A stretch of 64,000 nt of DNA, from contig NZ_JAMOIM010000010.1 in NCBI RefSeq assembly GCF_026130545.1, positions 1 through 64,000 of the forward strand, written 5' to 3'. Positions 37,902-49,289 of the stretch are shown here, in pieces. Position 1 is the first letter of the stretch. Each line of letters starts with the position of its first letter. Below the pieces are notes generated by a model, which saw only the letters and a list, made by a program, of their open reading frames with translations, ran no database searches and was not told the DNA's origin. Position numbers and translations under genes: made by a program. Source of the DNA: Lichenifustis flavocetrariae. Its GTDB lineage: Bacteria > Pseudomonadota > Alphaproteobacteria > Rhizobiales > Beijerinckiaceae.

Positions 37902-38269
37902 TACAGCACCTCCGGGGCGAGCGAGATGATCTTCATGTGGTTCTTGGCGCGCAGTTCACGCGGCACCGGTCCGAAGATGCGGGTTCCCACGGGCTCCGAC
38001 TGGTTGTTCACCAGCACGGCCGCATTCGTGTCGAAACGGATCACGGTCCCGTCGGGACGCTTGATGTCCTTGGCGGTTCGCACCACCACGGCCTTCATCA
38101 CATCACCCTTCTTCACGCGACCGCGTGGAATAGCCTCCTTGATGGAGACGACGATGATGTCACCCACGCCGGCGTACTTCCGCTTGGAACCACCCAGCAC
38201 CTTGATGCACATAACGCGGCGCGCGCCGGAATTATCCGCGACGTCCAGGTTTGTCTGCATCTGAATCAT
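37901..38269 (-). CDS. rplN: 50S ribosomal protein uL14
   Basis: 122 residues: [20 protein letters not shown] at the start, [19 protein letters not shown] and the ending [11 protein letters not shown]. Located at the subunit interface. Upstream of it, instead of the usual few bases, there are 270 bases of repeat-like DNA separating it from rpsQ. Confidence 0.97.
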   Translation of the reverse strand: MIQMQTNLDVADNSGARRVMCIKVLGGSKRKYAGVGDIIVVSIKEAIPRGRVKKGDVMKAVVVRTAKDIKRPDGTVIRFDTNAAVLVNNQSEPVGTRIFGPVPRELRAKNHMKIISLAPEVL

Positions 38270-38295
38270 GGCATTTGCCTTTCAATATTCCCGGA

Positions 38296-38500
38296 CCCCA
38301 CCGCAGCGAGGCGGCGGAGGGAAACTCAGATGATTGTTGTCCCGCGCCGGTCACCCGACCTAGGAATTCCGCCCCTCCTTCCGCCGCGAACGGGGAAGGT
38401 GGCACCGCAAGGTGCCGAATGCGGTCGTGGGGCAGAGCCTCGACCTCACCTTTCACAAGCAACACGCCCTCCCCTGCTCTCGCAAAGGAGGGACAAATTG
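38296..38500. repeat. repeat-like intergenic block inside the ribosomal operon
   Basis: The 270-base gap between rpsQ and rplN carries several short inverted repeats, e.g. ggcacc-gcaa-ggtgcc (38401-38416, a stem with a GCAA tetraloop), and clusters such as gcccctccttccgccgcgaa and a ccctcccctgctctcgcaaa run. The text 'GGGGAAGGTGGC…GCC' is of the type found in dispersed intergenic repeats of Hyphomicrobiales, and resembles the block at 21578-21618. A 77-codon open frame across it has no plausible product. Confidence 0.55.
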
Positions 38501-38539
38501 ACCTGAAAGCAGGCTGAAGGCCTGCCTCTTACACGAGTT

Positions 38540-38800
38540 TTACGCCTGTGTCTCGCTCGATCCGCCAGCCGCAGACGGCAAAACCGCCCAGCGCTTCAAT
38601 TTCGAAATCGGACGCGTTTCCTCGATCGACACCATATCGCCGACCTTGAACACCCGATTCTCGTCATGCGCATGGTAGTTCTTGGTGCGGCGGACGGTCT
38701 TCTTCAGAAGCGGATGCGTGAAGCGGCGCTCGACCTTCACGACCACTGTCTTCTCTTGCTTGTCGCTGACGACAACGCCCTGCAAAATTCGCTTCGGCAT
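38540..38800 (-). CDS. rpsQ: 30S ribosomal protein uS17
   Basis: 86 residues: [20 protein letters not shown] is the conserved start, followed by [15 protein letters not shown] and [15 protein letters not shown]. It binds 16S rRNA early in assembly. Separated from rpmC by 4 bases upstream, but from rplN downstream by an unusual 270-base spacer. Confidence 0.97.
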   Translation of the reverse strand: MPKRILQGVVVSDKQEKTVVVKVERRFTHPLLKKTVRRTKNYHAHDENRVFKVGDMVSIEETRPISKLKRWAVLPSAAGGSSETQA

Positions 38801-38804
38801 CGCT

Positions 38805-39020
38805 TCACCCGTTCTTCACGCTGCGCTTCTGCGCAGCGAAGGTTTTCGCCCGCGCGATATCGCGGCGAACCACCCGAACGCGAGAGCTGTTTTCCAGCTG
38901 GCCTGTGGCGCGCTGGAAGCGGAGATTGAACTGTTCCTTCTTCAGCTTCAGGACTTCTTCCGAAAGCTGGTCTTCCGTCATCACCTTGATGTCGGACAGG
39001 CGCTGCGTGGATTTCATCAC
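38805..39020 (-). CDS. rpmC: 50S ribosomal protein uL29
   Basis: 71 residues with the two-helix L29 pattern ([40 protein letters not shown]). It lies next to the exit tunnel, where trigger factor and SRP dock. It sits between rplP and rpsQ as usual. Confidence 0.96.
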   Translation of the reverse strand: MMKSTQRLSDIKVMTEDQLSEEVLKLKKEQFNLRFQRATGQLENSSRVRVVRRDIARAKTFAAQKRSVKNG

Positions 39021-39029
39021 CTGTCTCCT

Positions 39030-39443
39030 TTATTCGGCGATACGTTGGATGAACTTGGTCTTGATCGGCAGCTTCGCGGCCGCGAGCAGCAGCGCTTCGC
39101 GGGCTGTTTCCACCGGCACGCCATCAAGTTCAAACATGATGCGGCCGGGATGGACCCGGGCCGCCCAGAACTCAGGGGCGCCCTTGCCTTTACCCATGCG
39201 GACTTCGGTCGGCTTCTTCGAAACCGGCAGATCCGGGAAGATCCGAATCCACACACGTCCTGCGCGCTTCATGTGACGGGTCAAAGCACGTCGGGCCGCC
39301 TCGATCTGACGTGCCGTGACGCGCTCCGGCTCAAGCGCCTTCAGGCCAAACTGGCCAAAGTTGAGCTCGAAGCCGCCCTTGGCCGCGCCTTTGATGCGGC
39401 CTTTGAACGCCTTTCGGAAGACTGTTCGCTTGGGTTGCAGCAT
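39030..39443 (-). CDS. rplP: 50S ribosomal protein uL16
   Basis: 137 residues, usual length: [33 protein letters not shown], and [20 protein letters not shown]. It contacts the A site and peptidyl-transferase centre region. The gene follows rpsC after a 31-base gap. Confidence 0.97.
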   Translation of the reverse strand: MLQPKRTVFRKAFKGRIKGAAKGGFELNFGQFGLKALEPERVTARQIEAARRALTRHMKRAGRVWIRIFPDLPVSKKPTEVRMGKGKGAPEFWAARVHPGRIMFELDGVPVETAREALLLAAAKLPIKTKFIQRIAE

Positions 39444-39474
39444 GGGTTTGTTTCTCTGTTCTTATGCGCTGCGG

Positions 39475-40206
39475 TCAGGCCGCGCTGCGATTGTCGCGAT
39501 CACGCCGACGGCGCTCACCGCCACCGCCACCCGCTTGGTCGAGTTCAGCCATCCGCTTGTCCTGGGCCATCGGATCGTGCTCGAGGATCTCACCTTTGAA
39601 GATCCACACTTTGATGCCGCAGGTGCCGTAGGCCGTATTCGCCGTCGCCACGCCGTAGTCGATATCGGCGCGCATCGTGTGCAATGGCACCCGACCTTCG
39701 CGATACCATTCGAGGCGAGCGATTTCAGCGCCGCCCAAGCGACCCGAGCAATTGATGCGAATCCCCTGCGCGCCGAGCCGCATGGCCGACTGCACGGCCC
39801 GCTTCATGGCGCGACGGAACGCGACGCGGCGTTCGAGCTGCTGCGCGATCGAGTCGGCGACCAGCGTCGCGTCGATCTCGGGCTTACGCACTTCCGTGAT
39901 GTTGATCACCACTTCCGAGGTCGTGAGCTTCGACACCATCTTGCGGAGCTTGTCGATGTCGGCGCCCTTTTTGCCGATCACCACACCCGGACGTGCCGAC
40001 TGGATCGTGACGCGGCACTTCTTATGCGGACGCTCGATGACGATCTTCGAGACAGCCGCCTGCTTCAGGGCGCCCATCAGCACTTCGCGGATCTTCATGT
40101 CCTCATGAAGCAGCTTGGCATATTCGTTCTTGTTCGCGAACCAACGCGAGTCCCAGGTCCGGTTGATGCCGAGACGCAGGCCGATCGGATTGACTTTCTG
40201 ACCCAT
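39475..40206 (-). CDS. rpsC: 30S ribosomal protein uS3
   Basis: 243 residues. The KH domain is visible ([19 protein letters not shown]) as is the C-terminal domain with [19 protein letters not shown]. The tail ([16 protein letters not shown]) is Gly/Arg-rich, as is frequent in alphaproteobacteria. It forms part of the mRNA entry site. Confidence 0.97.
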   Translation of the reverse strand: MGQKVNPIGLRLGINRTWDSRWFANKNEYAKLLHEDMKIREVLMGALKQAAVSKIVIERPHKKCRVTIQSARPGVVIGKKGADIDKLRKMVSKLTTSEVVINITEVRKPEIDATLVADSIAQQLERRVAFRRAMKRAVQSAMRLGAQGIRINCSGRLGGAEIARLEWYREGRVPLHTMRADIDYGVATANTAYGTCGIKVWIFKGEILEHDPMAQDKRMAELDQAGGGGGERRRRDRDNRSAA

Positions 40207-40216
40207 GATCCTGTCC

Positions 40217-40600
40217 TCAGGCCGCTTCTTGCGCGACTTCGCGCACGATGATGGTCAGGTTCGAGAACGGCTTCTCGATCCGACCCGCCCGGCCGCGGGC
40301 GCGGGGGCTGAAGCGCTTCATGACGAGCGCCTTGCCCACATAGGCCTCGGCGACGACGAGATCGTCGACATCGAGGTCATGGTTGTTCTCGGCATTGGCG
40401 ATGGCGCTCTCGAGCGTCTTCCTCACGTCGAGCGCGATCCGCTTGCGGGAGAACTGGAGGTCAGCCAGGGCCGTGTCGACCTTCTTGCCGCGAATGAGCT
40501 GCGCCAAAAGGTTGAGCTTCTGCGGGCTGATGCGGATCATCCGCGCCACCGCCTTGGCTTCCGTCTCGCCGAGCGTCCGGGGTGCTTTCTGCTTGCCCAT
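40217..40600 (-). CDS. rplV: 50S ribosomal protein uL22
   Basis: 127 residues with [20 protein letters not shown], and the tunnel loop [20 protein letters not shown]. The loop lines the exit tunnel and is where macrolide-resistance changes occur in other bacteria; none is evident. Four bases separate it from rpsS. Confidence 0.97.
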   Translation of the reverse strand: MGKQKAPRTLGETEAKAVARMIRISPQKLNLLAQLIRGKKVDTALADLQFSRKRIALDVRKTLESAIANAENNHDLDVDDLVVAEAYVGKALVMKRFSPRARGRAGRIEKPFSNLTIIVREVAQEAA

Positions 40601-40603
40601 GCT

Positions 40604-40882
40604 CTAGCCCCTCTTCGACTTCTTATCCGCGGTATGACCGTGGAACGTTCGCGTCGGCGCGAACTCGCCGAACTTGTGACCGATCATGTCCTCGTTCACC
40701 TGCACGGGAATGTGCTTGTGACCGTTATGGACGCCGAACGTGAGACCCACGAATTGCGGCAGAACCGTCGAACGACGGCTCCAGATCTTGATGACTTCAC
40801 TGCGGCCCGAAGCGCGCGACGTATCGGCTTTCTTCAGCAGATACCCGTCGACGAACGGACCCTTCCAGATCGAGCGTGACAT
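40604..40882 (-). CDS. rpsS: 30S ribosomal protein uS19
   Basis: 92 residues, usual length: [20 protein letters not shown] at the start, [14 protein letters not shown] and [19 protein letters not shown]. It sits in the head of the small subunit near S13. Four bases separate it from rplB upstream. Confidence 0.97.
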   Translation of the reverse strand: MSRSIWKGPFVDGYLLKKADTSRASGRSEVIKIWSRRSTVLPQFVGLTFGVHNGHKHIPVQVNEDMIGHKFGEFAPTRTFHGHTADKKSKRG

Positions 40883-40885
40883 GGA

Positions 40886-41722
40886 TTAGCCCTTCTTGCG
40901 GCTGTGACGGGACTGCACGATGAATGTCGTCGTCCGCTTGTTGGTGCGCGTCTTCTTACCCTTGGTCGGCTTGCCCCACGGGGTCACGGGGTGACGGCCG
41001 CCCGATGTGCGTCCTTCACCACCACCGTGCGGATGGTCGATCGGGTTCATGGTGACGCCGCGGTTATGCGGACGACGCCCGAGCCAGCGCGACCGGCCCG
41101 CCTTACCGTGGCTGATGTTCATGTGATCGGGGTTCGAGACCGCACCGATCGTGGCAAAGCACTGGCCGTGAATGAGACGCGTCTCGCCGGACGCCTGCCG
41201 GATGCTGACATAGCCCTGGTCGCGTCCGACAATCTGCACATAGGTGCCGGCCGACCGGGCGATCGAACCACCCTTGCCGATCTTCATCTCGACGTTGTGC
41301 ACGATCGTGCCGACCGGAATTGCCGCTAGCGGCATGGCATTGCCTGGCTTCACGTCGACCTGAGCGCCGGCCACGACCTTGTCACCGACATTCAGGCGCT
41401 GTGGCGCGATGATGTAGGCCTGCTCGCCATCCTCATACTTGATGAGGGCGATGAAGGACGTGCGGTTCGGATCGTATTCCAGCCGCTCAACCGTCGCCGG
41501 GATGTCGAGCTTGCGCCGCTTGAAATCAATGATGCGATAGGTCTGCTTATGACCGCCGCCCCGGAACCGGACCGTGACCCGACCCGTATTGTTACGGCCG
41601 CCGGCCTCCGACTTGCCCTCGGTGAGGGTCTTGAGCGGCTTGCCCTTGTAGAGACCGGACCGGTCAACCATCACCAGCTGGCGCAGGCTTGGCGTGACTG
41701 GCTTAAATGTTTTCAGTGCCAT
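40886..41722 (-). CDS. rplB: 50S ribosomal protein uL2
   Basis: 278 residues, typical length. Conserved blocks: [17 protein letters not shown], the functionally important [20 protein letters not shown] with the invariant His, and [14 protein letters not shown]. It is needed for subunit joining and peptidyl-transferase activity. Confidence 0.98.
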   Translation of the reverse strand: MALKTFKPVTPSLRQLVMVDRSGLYKGKPLKTLTEGKSEAGGRNNTGRVTVRFRGGGHKQTYRIIDFKRRKLDIPATVERLEYDPNRTSFIALIKYEDGEQAYIIAPQRLNVGDKVVAGAQVDVKPGNAMPLAAIPVGTIVHNVEMKIGKGGSIARSAGTYVQIVGRDQGYVSIRQASGETRLIHGQCFATIGAVSNPDHMNISHGKAGRSRWLGRRPHNRGVTMNPIDHPHGGGEGRTSGGRHPVTPWGKPTKGKKTRTNKRTTTFIVQSRHSRKKG

Positions 41723-41744
41723 GACAGCGTTCCTTGCCCTCTCC

Positions 41745-42041
41745 TCAGAGGCCCGTGGTGACGTCGATCGAGTGGCCTTCGGCCAAGCGCACGATCGCTT
41801 TTTTCACGTCGCCCTGGGTACCCCGGCGGCCACGGAAGAATTTCGTTTTGCCCTTGCGGACGAGCGTGTTGACGCCTTCGACTTTGACGTTGAACAAGGC
41901 CTCGATCGCCGCCTTGATCTGCGGCTTGGTCGCGTCCTTGTGCACCTTGAAGGTCATGCGGTTCAGTTCGGACGCCAGAGTCGCCTTCTCGGTGATGACC
42001 GGGGCGACGATGACGTCATAATGGGTCAGTGCGTGGCTCAT
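41745..42041 (-). CDS. rplW: 50S ribosomal protein uL23
   Basis: 98 residues: [19 protein letters not shown] and [20 protein letters not shown]. Located at the tunnel exit with L29. It overlaps the end of rplD by 4 bases, indicating coupled translation. Confidence 0.96.
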   Translation of the reverse strand: MSHALTHYDVIVAPVITEKATLASELNRMTFKVHKDATKPQIKAAIEALFNVKVEGVNTLVRKGKTKFFRGRRGTQGDVKKAIVRLAEGHSIDVTTGL

Positions 42042-42658
42042 TTGAAGCGTGCCTCCAAAGCGTCCACGGCAGCCCGGGTGAGAACCAGCTTCTGGCGACG
42101 CAGAATGTCGTAAACGTTGATGCCCTGCACCGGCAGCACATCGATCTGCGGAATGTTGCGCGCCGCGAGCGAGAAGTTCTGCTGCAGTTCCGCGCCGTCG
42201 ATGATCAGGGCGTTGGTCAGCCCCAGAACGCCAAACCGCTCCTTCAGGAGCTTCGTCTTGCCCTCGTCAAGCGAGGCCTTGTCCCACACGATGATCTCGC
42301 CGCTTCGGGCCTTGGCCGAAAGGGCGTGCTTCAGCGCGAGCGCCCGCACCTTCTTTGGAAGGTCATGCGCGAAGGACCGCGCAACGGGGCCGTGAGCCTT
42401 GCCGCCGCCCCGGAACTGCGGAACGCGCGCCGAGCCGTGACGAGCCGAACCCGTGCCCTTCTGCTTGTACATCTTCTTGCCGGTGCGCCACACGTCCGCG
42501 CGGCCCATGGTCTCGTGCGCCACGTCACGACGCTTGGCCAACTGGTAGCGCACCATGCGGGCGATCAGATCCGGGCGCGGCTCGAGCCCAAAGATCGCAT
42601 CGGACAATTCGACCGTACCGGCCGACTGTCCATCGAGGGAGGTCATATCGATATTCAT
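42038..42658 (-). CDS. rplD: 50S ribosomal protein uL4
   Basis: 206 residues with the tunnel loop ([35 protein letters not shown]) and the C-terminal helical part. In enterobacteria L4 represses the S10 operon by binding its leader; whether that holds here cannot be judged. Overlaps rplW by 4 bases. Confidence 0.97.
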   Translation of the reverse strand: MNIDMTSLDGQSAGTVELSDAIFGLEPRPDLIARMVRYQLAKRRDVAHETMGRADVWRTGKKMYKQKGTGSARHGSARVPQFRGGGKAHGPVARSFAHDLPKKVRALALKHALSAKARSGEIIVWDKASLDEGKTKLLKERFGVLGLTNALIIDGAELQQNFSLAARNIPQIDVLPVQGINVYDILRRQKLVLTRAAVDALEARFK

Positions 42659-42663
42659 CGCTC

Positions 42664-43386
42664 TCAGCCTTCCGCGGTCATGGGTTCATCGGAGGCCGCG
42701 GCAGCACTCGACGCCGTCTTGAACTTGCCCGGCTTGGGGGCGTCCTTGTGCATCGGACGCTTGATCGCGTCGCGCACGAAGATGGTGCCGCCGGCAACGC
42801 CCGGAACGGCGCCCTCGACGAGCAAAAGGCCACGCTCGACATCGGCCTTGACGACCCGCAGGTTGAGCGTCGTGATCCGGTCGGTCCCGAGATGTCCGGC
42901 CATCTTCTTGTTCTTGAAGGTCTTGCCCGGATCCTGACGGCCGCCGGTCGAACCATGGGAGCGATGCGACAGCGACACGCCGTGCGTCGCCCGCAAGCCG
43001 CCGAAGTTCCAACGCTTCATAGGGCCCGCAAAACCCTTACCGGTCGCCGTGCCGGTGACATCGACGAACTGGCCTTCGACGAAATGGTCGGCCGTGATCT
43101 CGGCGCCGACCGGAATCATCTGATCGGGCGAAACACGGAATTCCGCGACCGTCATCTTCGGCTCGACGCTGGCAACAGCGAAATGGCCACGCTCGGCCTT
43201 CGACACATTCTTGACCTTGGCCTTGCCGAAGCCTAGCTGCAGCGCCGTATATCCGTTCGTCTCTTCCGTGCGATGCGCGACGACCTGGCAGCCTTCGAGC
43301 TTCAGCACGGTAACCGGAACATGCTCGCCTGCATCCGTAAAGATGCGGGTCATGCCGACCTTCTGGGCGATAACACCTGACCGCAT
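42664..43386 (-). CDS. rplC: 50S ribosomal protein uL3
   Basis: 240 residues. ATG 43386 ([16 protein letters not shown]) is chosen over an upstream in-frame codon adding only 8 residues. The conserved [19 protein letters not shown] includes the Gln methylated by PrmB in other bacteria. The C-terminal tail ([15 protein letters not shown]) is extended and acidic. Confidence 0.97.
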   Translation of the reverse strand: MRSGVIAQKVGMTRIFTDAGEHVPVTVLKLEGCQVVAHRTEETNGYTALQLGFGKAKVKNVSKAERGHFAVASVEPKMTVAEFRVSPDQMIPVGAEITADHFVEGQFVDVTGTATGKGFAGPMKRWNFGGLRATHGVSLSHRSHGSTGGRQDPGKTFKNKKMAGHLGTDRITTLNLRVVKADVERGLLLVEGAVPGVAGGTIFVRDAIKRPMHKDAPKPGKFKTASSAAAASDEPMTAEG

Positions 43387-43441
43387 TGTCAGAAATCCTT
43401 CAAGACACATCGCTATGAGAGGTGTCGGTCCAAATCAGGGA

Positions 43442-43750
43442 TCAGAGCTTGATCTCGACGTCCACGCCGGCAGCCAAATCCAATTTCATCAGCGCGTCGA
43501 CCGTTTGCGGGGTCGGATCGACGATGTCGAGCACGCGCTTGTGGGTTCGGATCTCGAACTGCTCACGCGACTTCTTGTCCACGTGTGGCGAACGGTTGAC
43601 CGTGAACTTCTCGATCCGGGTCGGCAGCGGAATGGGTCCGCGAACCTGGGCTCCCGTGCGACGCGCGGTCGACACGATTTCCTTCGTCGACGCGTCCAGG
43701 ACGCGATGATCGAAGGCTTTGAGGCGGATGCGGATGTTTTGACCGTTCAT
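43442..43750 (-). CDS. rpsJ: 30S ribosomal protein uS10
   Basis: 102 residues, usual length: [19 protein letters not shown] start and [20 protein letters not shown]. It works in the ribosome and, as NusE, in antitermination. It begins the S10 part of the cluster; an unusual hairpin lies between it and tuf. Confidence 0.97.
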   Translation of the reverse strand: MNGQNIRIRLKAFDHRVLDASTKEIVSTARRTGAQVRGPIPLPTRIEKFTVNRSPHVDKKSREQFEIRTHKRVLDIVDPTPQTVDALMKLDLAAGVDVEIKL

Positions 43751-43772
43751 TTTTTCATCCTTTGATCAAGGT

Positions 43773-43795
43773 GGAGCGGGAGCAACTCCCGCTCC
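43773..43795 (-). terminator. 10-bp perfect hairpin between tuf and rpsJ
   Basis: ggagcgggag (43773-43782) and ctcccgctcc (43786-43795) with a 3-base loop lie 13 bases after the tuf stop. No T-run follows on the minus strand, so it may be a partial terminator, an RNA-processing site or a stabiliser separating the abundant tuf message from the S10 genes. Confidence 0.55.
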
Positions 43796-43807
43796 CTCGA
43801 TCGCCTC

Positions 43808-44998
<1,191 letters not shown>

Positions 44999-45051
44999 CG
45001 ATGGCTCCTCTTAAACCTTGGTCAGGCTCAACTGGGTGGATTGGAAGAGGT

Positions 45052-47127
45052 TCAGGCGTATTTCGCCTGAACTTTGGCGGCTTCACCCGCCGGGACCTGC
45101 TCGTAGTGATCGAACTGCATCGTGAAAGTGGCACGACCCTGGCTGAACGACCGGAGCGTGTTCACATAGCCGAACATATTGGCGAGCGGCACCATGGCGT
45201 TGATGACATTCGCGTTGCCGCGCATGTCCTGGCCCTGGATCTGCCCACGACGCGAGTTCAGGTCGCCGATGACCGAACCCGTGTAATCCTCCGGCGTCAC
45301 GACCTCGACCTTCATGATGGGCTCCAAAAGAACGGACCCGCCCTTCTGCAGAGCTTCTCGGAAGGCTGCCCGGGACGCGATTTCGAAGGCGAGCACTGAC
45401 GAGTCGACGTCATGGAACGCGCCGTCGATGAGAGTCGCTTTGGTGTCGACCACCGGGAAACCCGCCAGGATGCCGGACCCCATCACGCTGTTGATGCCCT
45501 TCTCGACGCCGGGGATGTATTCCTTCGGCACCGCGCCGCCGACGATCTTCGACTCGAACAGATTGCCTTTTCCGGCCTCGTTCGGCTCGAAAATGATCTT
45601 CACCCGCGCAAATTGACCCGTACCACCGGTCTGCTTCTTGTGGGTGTAGTCCTGCTCGACACGGCGCGTCAGCTTCTCGCGATAGGCCACCTGCGGGGCG
45701 CCGATATTGGCGTCGACCTTGTAGGTACGGCGCAGAATGTCGACCTTAATGTCGAGGTGGAGCTCGCCCATTCCCTTGAGGATGGTCTGGCCGGATTCCT
45801 GATCGGTCGACACGCGGAAGGACGGATCCTCCGCGGCCAACTTCGACAGAGCGACGCCTAGCTTCTCCTGGTCTGCCTTAGACTTCGGCTCGATCGCGAT
45901 TTCGATGACAGGCTCAGGAAATTCCATGCGCTCGAGAATGACTTGCTTCTGCATGTCGCAGAGCGTGTCACCCGTGCGGGTATCCTTGAGGCCGGCCAGC
46001 GCGACGATGTCGCCCGTATAGGCTTCCTTGATGTCCTCGCGGTTGTTCGCGTGCATGAGAAGCATACGACCGACGCGTTCCTTCTTGTCCTTGGTCGAAT
46101 TCATGACCGTCGTGCCGGTCTCGACCATGCCCGAATAGACGCGGCAGAACGTTATCGTGCCAACGAAGGGATCATCCATGATCTTGAAGGCGAGCATCGA
46201 GAAAGGCTCGTCGTCACCCGGCAGGCGCACGACTTCCTCTTCGGTCTTGACGTCGATACCCTTGATGGCTTCGCGATCGAGCGGCGACGGCAGGAAATCC
46301 ACGACGGCGTCGAGGAGCGGCTGCACGCCCTTGTTCTTGAACGCGGTTCCGCACAGCACCGGAATGAAGGTGATATAACGCACGGCCTTCCGGATCAGGC
46401 GCTTGAGGGTCTTCTCGTCCGGCTCGGTGCCGTCGAGATAGGCGGACATGACGTCGTCGTCGAGTTCCACGGCGGCTTCGAGCAGCGCAAGACGATATTC
46501 GTCCGCCTTCTCCTTGAGGTCAGCCGGGATCTCTTCGTCATGGAAGGTCGCGCCGAGGTTCTCGTTGTCCCAAACGACAGCCTTCATGCGGACGAGGTCA
46601 ATGATGCCCTTGAAGTCGGACTCGGAACCGATCGGCAATTGAATGCAGATCGCCCGGCCGCCGACGCGGGTCTTGATGTCATCGACGCATTTGTAGAAGT
46701 CGGCGCCGATCTTATCCATCTTGTTGACGAACACGATGCGGGGCACGTGATACTTATCGGCCTGGCGCCAAACGGTCTCGGTCTGCGGCTCAACACCCTG
46801 GTTGCCGTCAAGCACGCAAACGCAGCCGTCGAGCACGCGGAGCGAGCGCTCCACCTCGATCGTGAAATCCACGTGACCGGGCGTGTCGATGATGTTCAGG
46901 CGATGGTCGTTCCAGAAAGTCGTCGTGGCAGCCGAGGTGATCGTGATGCCGCGTTCCTGCTCCTGCTCCATCCAATCCATGGTGGCAGCGCCATCATGGA
47001 CTTCGCCGATCTTATGCGACTTGCCGGAATAATAGAGGATCCGCTCGGTCGTCGTAGTCTTGCCCGCGTCGATGTGGGCCATGATGCCGAAGTTGCGGTA
47101 GTCCTCGATTTTATGGGTGCGAGGCAT
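45052..47127 (-). CDS. fusA: elongation factor G
   Basis: 691 residues, the canonical translocase. GTPase motifs [30 protein letters not shown] and [10 protein letters not shown] are intact; domain IV (GVPKEY-like region with [15 protein letters not shown]) and the C-terminal [11 protein letters not shown] are present. Located between rpsG and tuf as in other bacteria. Confidence 0.98.
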   Translation of the reverse strand: MPRTHKIEDYRNFGIMAHIDAGKTTTTERILYYSGKSHKIGEVHDGAATMDWMEQEQERGITITSAATTTFWNDHRLNIIDTPGHVDFTIEVERSLRVLDGCVCVLDGNQGVEPQTETVWRQADKYHVPRIVFVNKMDKIGADFYKCVDDIKTRVGGRAICIQLPIGSESDFKGIIDLVRMKAVVWDNENLGATFHDEEIPADLKEKADEYRLALLEAAVELDDDVMSAYLDGTEPDEKTLKRLIRKAVRYITFIPVLCGTAFKNKGVQPLLDAVVDFLPSPLDREAIKGIDVKTEEEVVRLPGDDEPFSMLAFKIMDDPFVGTITFCRVYSGMVETGTTVMNSTKDKKERVGRMLLMHANNREDIKEAYTGDIVALAGLKDTRTGDTLCDMQKQVILERMEFPEPVIEIAIEPKSKADQEKLGVALSKLAAEDPSFRVSTDQESGQTILKGMGELHLDIKVDILRRTYKVDANIGAPQVAYREKLTRRVEQDYTHKKQTGGTGQFARVKIIFEPNEAGKGNLFESKIVGGAVPKEYIPGVEKGINSVMGSGILAGFPVVDTKATLIDGAFHDVDSSVLAFEIASRAAFREALQKGGSVLLEPIMKVEVVTPEDYTGSVIGDLNSRRGQIQGQDMRGNANVINAMVPLANMFGYVNTLRSFSQGRATFTMQFDHYEQVPAGEAAKVQAKYA

Positions 47128-47145
47128 GGGGAGATCCTTGGTGCT

Positions 47146-47616
47146 TTACCAGCGGTAGTGCGAGAAGGCGCGATTCGCCTCCGCCATGCGATGTGTATCT
47201 TCACGCTTCTTGACCGCGTTGCCGCGGTTGTTTGACGCGTCGATCAACTCGTTCGAAAGACGGTCGACCATTGTCTTGTCGTTGCGGGCCCGGGCCGCCG
47301 TGATCAGCCAGCGGATCGCCAGAGCCTGGCGACGCTCGGGACGAACCTCGACCGGAACCTGGTAGGTCGCGCCTCCGACGCGCCGCGACCGAACCTCGAT
47401 GGCCGGCGCGACATTCTCGAGCGCCTGCTGGAAGATCGGCAAAGGCTCGACACGCAGCTTCGTCTCGATCTGCTCGAAAGCACCGTAGACGATCTGCTCG
47501 GCGACGGACTTCTTCCCGTCGTACATGATCGAGTTCATGAACTTTGTGAGAATCACATCACCGAACTTGGCGTCCGGGATGATCTCTCGCTTTTCTGCGC
47601 TATGGCGACGGGACAT
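47146..47616 (-). CDS. rpsG: 30S ribosomal protein uS7
   Basis: 156 residues, usual length: [20 protein letters not shown], the RNA-binding [20 protein letters not shown], and the ending [13 protein letters not shown]. It nucleates assembly of the head of the small subunit; in E. coli it represses the str operon. Confidence 0.97.
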   Translation of the reverse strand: MSRRHSAEKREIIPDAKFGDVILTKFMNSIMYDGKKSVAEQIVYGAFEQIETKLRVEPLPIFQQALENVAPAIEVRSRRVGGATYQVPVEVRPERRQALAIRWLITAARARNDKTMVDRLSNELIDASNNRGNAVKKREDTHRMAEANRAFSHYRW

Positions 47617-47635
47617 GGTCGGTTCCTGAAATTCG

Positions 47636-48007
47636 TTACTTCGGACGCTTCGCGCCGTACTTGGAGCGGCGCTGCTTCCGGTTCTTCACGCCCTGCGTGT
47701 CGAGCACGCCGCGGAGAATGTGATAGCGCACGCCCGGCAAATCCTTCACGCGGCCACCGCGGATCATGACCACCGAGTGTTCCTGAAGGTTGTGGCCTTC
47801 ACCCGGAATGTAACCGATCACTTCGAAGCCGTTCGTCAGACGAACCTTGGCAACCTTACGAAGCGCCGAGTTCGGCTTCTTCGGGGTCGTCGTATAAACA
47901 CGTGTGCAAACCCCACGCTTCTGCGGGCTCTGCTGCAGCGCGGGAACTTTATTCCGCACCACGGATGCGACCCGCGGGTTGCGGATCAACTGGCTGATCG
48001 TCGGCAT
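47636..48007 (-). CDS. rpsL: 30S ribosomal protein uS12
   Basis: 123 residues from ATG 48007 ([12 protein letters not shown]); the longer frame upstream is leader DNA. The conserved [15 protein letters not shown] and [13 protein letters not shown] are both wild-type at the positions where streptomycin-resistance changes arise (Lys in PKKPNS, Lys in VKDLPG). It is the first gene of the cluster, behind its own promoter about 320 bases upstream. rpoBC are not adjacent. Confidence 0.97.
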   Translation of the reverse strand: MPTISQLIRNPRVASVVRNKVPALQQSPQKRGVCTRVYTTTPKKPNSALRKVAKVRLTNGFEVIGYIPGEGHNLQEHSVVMIRGGRVKDLPGVRYHILRGVLDTQGVKNRKQRRSKYGAKRPK

Positions 48008-48324
48008 CAATTCCGCCCTGTTGAGGGGTGTTTCGCCCCGGTTCGGGGCCGAAACCCCTGGCCCAAACATCAACACACCAAAGCCGGCCAAGCCTTGATG
48101 TGACGACAACACAAAGCAAAACCGCGCTCCCGGCCGTTTAAGACCGGACGCGCCGCAATGCAGAGGACCAAGGCCCCTTGCGGTTCCTTGTTCTTGCCTC
48201 ATGCTCCGACTCTGAAGCCGGAGGTGACCTTACTCAGTCGCAGGAGACGCCGACAGCGTTTAGGTTCTTTAGGTCGGGAACGCGTCGTTCCGGATCGAGA
48301 GATGCCTACAGCCCGTCGAATGTG
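48008..48324 (-). promoter_or_regulatory. long 5' leader of the rpsL operon
   Basis: If the promoter at 48331-48359 is used, the message starts about 317 bases before rpsL. The leader holds short inverted repeats: ggaacg-cgt-cgttcc near 48277-48291, and a compact ccccg-gtt-cgggg stem nested in an aggggt…cgaaacccct arm close to the start codon. These could serve autoregulation by a ribosomal protein; function is inferred only. Confidence 0.45.
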
Positions 48325-48330
48325 ACGCGG

Positions 48331-48359
48331 TTATTAATGTGAGATTGAAGCGTCGTCAA
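48331..48359 (-). promoter_or_regulatory. sigma70-type promoter of the str-S10-spc cluster
   Basis: On the minus strand TTGACG (48359-48354) is followed after exactly 17 bases by TAATAA (48336-48331). Both hexamers are close to consensus and the spacing is ideal. It is the best match in the gap between the rpsL leader and the next gene. Confidence 0.7.
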
Positions 48360-48553
48360 CGGTTTTCTGTGGCTTTCGCGTCCGCTTGGGTCTGGGTTGC
48401 GATCATGGCGCTATAGCCGGGAGCCGATCACGGCTCCCATTTGCCCCCATGAAGGTAGAGATCGGCCGTCAGCCAGTGAAGCACTCGGCTCATGCGTCGT
48501 GCTCAGTTTATGGGAATAGAAATCCGGCCGGCATTGGAGCTGGCGATCTCGTG

Positions 48554-49048
48554 TCAGATCCGGAACGTCGCCATTCGCCGGGCCAACATGGCGACTGCGG
48601 AATCGTCGGCGTTTGAAATCAGAAGTATGGCCCGAACCATTTGCCCAGCCGTGCGAAGATGATCCGGCAATGGCAAAGCATAGATCGTCAGGCCAGCCTT
48701 CGGCAGAAGTGTCGGGGTCAGGCTTGAAGAGGGCTTCAATGCGACAGCAATAAGCTCTGAAAGAGCATGATTGTCGGCCGCGTCGCGAGCGATCAGATGG
48801 TGCGTCCGCAACCGCAGCGGCCCGTCTACAAATGGATTCGAGGCGCTGTTGGCGTGCAAGACACGGCCGTCGCCGTCGAAGAAGAGCGCCGGGATGCCAA
48901 GCAGCTCCAATGTGTCGGCGACGCCTCGGGCGTAGGCTCCGGCGATGATCGGCAGCAGGATCTCTTCGGGTAGCCGGTCGCTGCCGACGGATGACCGGAA
49001 GTCATCGTTGTCGACTGTCTCACGCTGAGGTGCGAAGAAACCCGTCAT
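48554..49048 (-). CDS. fragment resembling the sensory part of a LuxR-type regulator
   Basis: A 164-residue frame from ATG 49048 (a TTG at 49102 would add 18). The centre reads LLGIPALFFDGDGRVLHANS, which resembles the PAS-like segment of LuxR-type regulators common in Hyphomicrobiales, followed by a stretch like LRLRTHHLIARDAADNHALS. The C-terminal DNA-binding helix-turn-helix expected after LLISNADDS is absent: the frame ends at MATFRI. No HTH was found in the other frames just downstream. It may be a degraded regulator gene or a stand-alone sensory protein. Confidence 0.5.
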   Translation of the reverse strand: MTGFFAPQRETVDNDDFRSSVGSDRLPEEILLPIIAGAYARGVADTLELLGIPALFFDGDGRVLHANSASNPFVDGPLRLRTHHLIARDAADNHALSELIAVALKPSSSLTPTLLPKAGLTIYALPLPDHLRTAGQMVRAILLISNADDSAVAMLARRMATFRI

Positions 49049-49289
49049 CCATCCATCCGTAACAAGACCCGTGAAGTGGTCGTATCCGTATGGTGCAATC
49101 AACCGGCGAGGCTGTAAACGGTTCGACCGGATTCCGGTTTTTAATTATCCTTAATGTCTTGGCGGTCGGCATCGGGGTCAATCAGGGCGAAACCGCGCGC
49201 AAGCCGGACTACCGGCAGACGCTTGTGGGGCGCATCAAAACGCAGGTCGTGAAACTCAACGAGCGCGACAGTGCACGCTCTTCCTGGCC

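Noticed and set aside
38232-38465. A 77-codon frame between rplN and rpsQ
   Set aside because: It lies in repeat-like DNA, overlaps the rplN start and has no plausible product.
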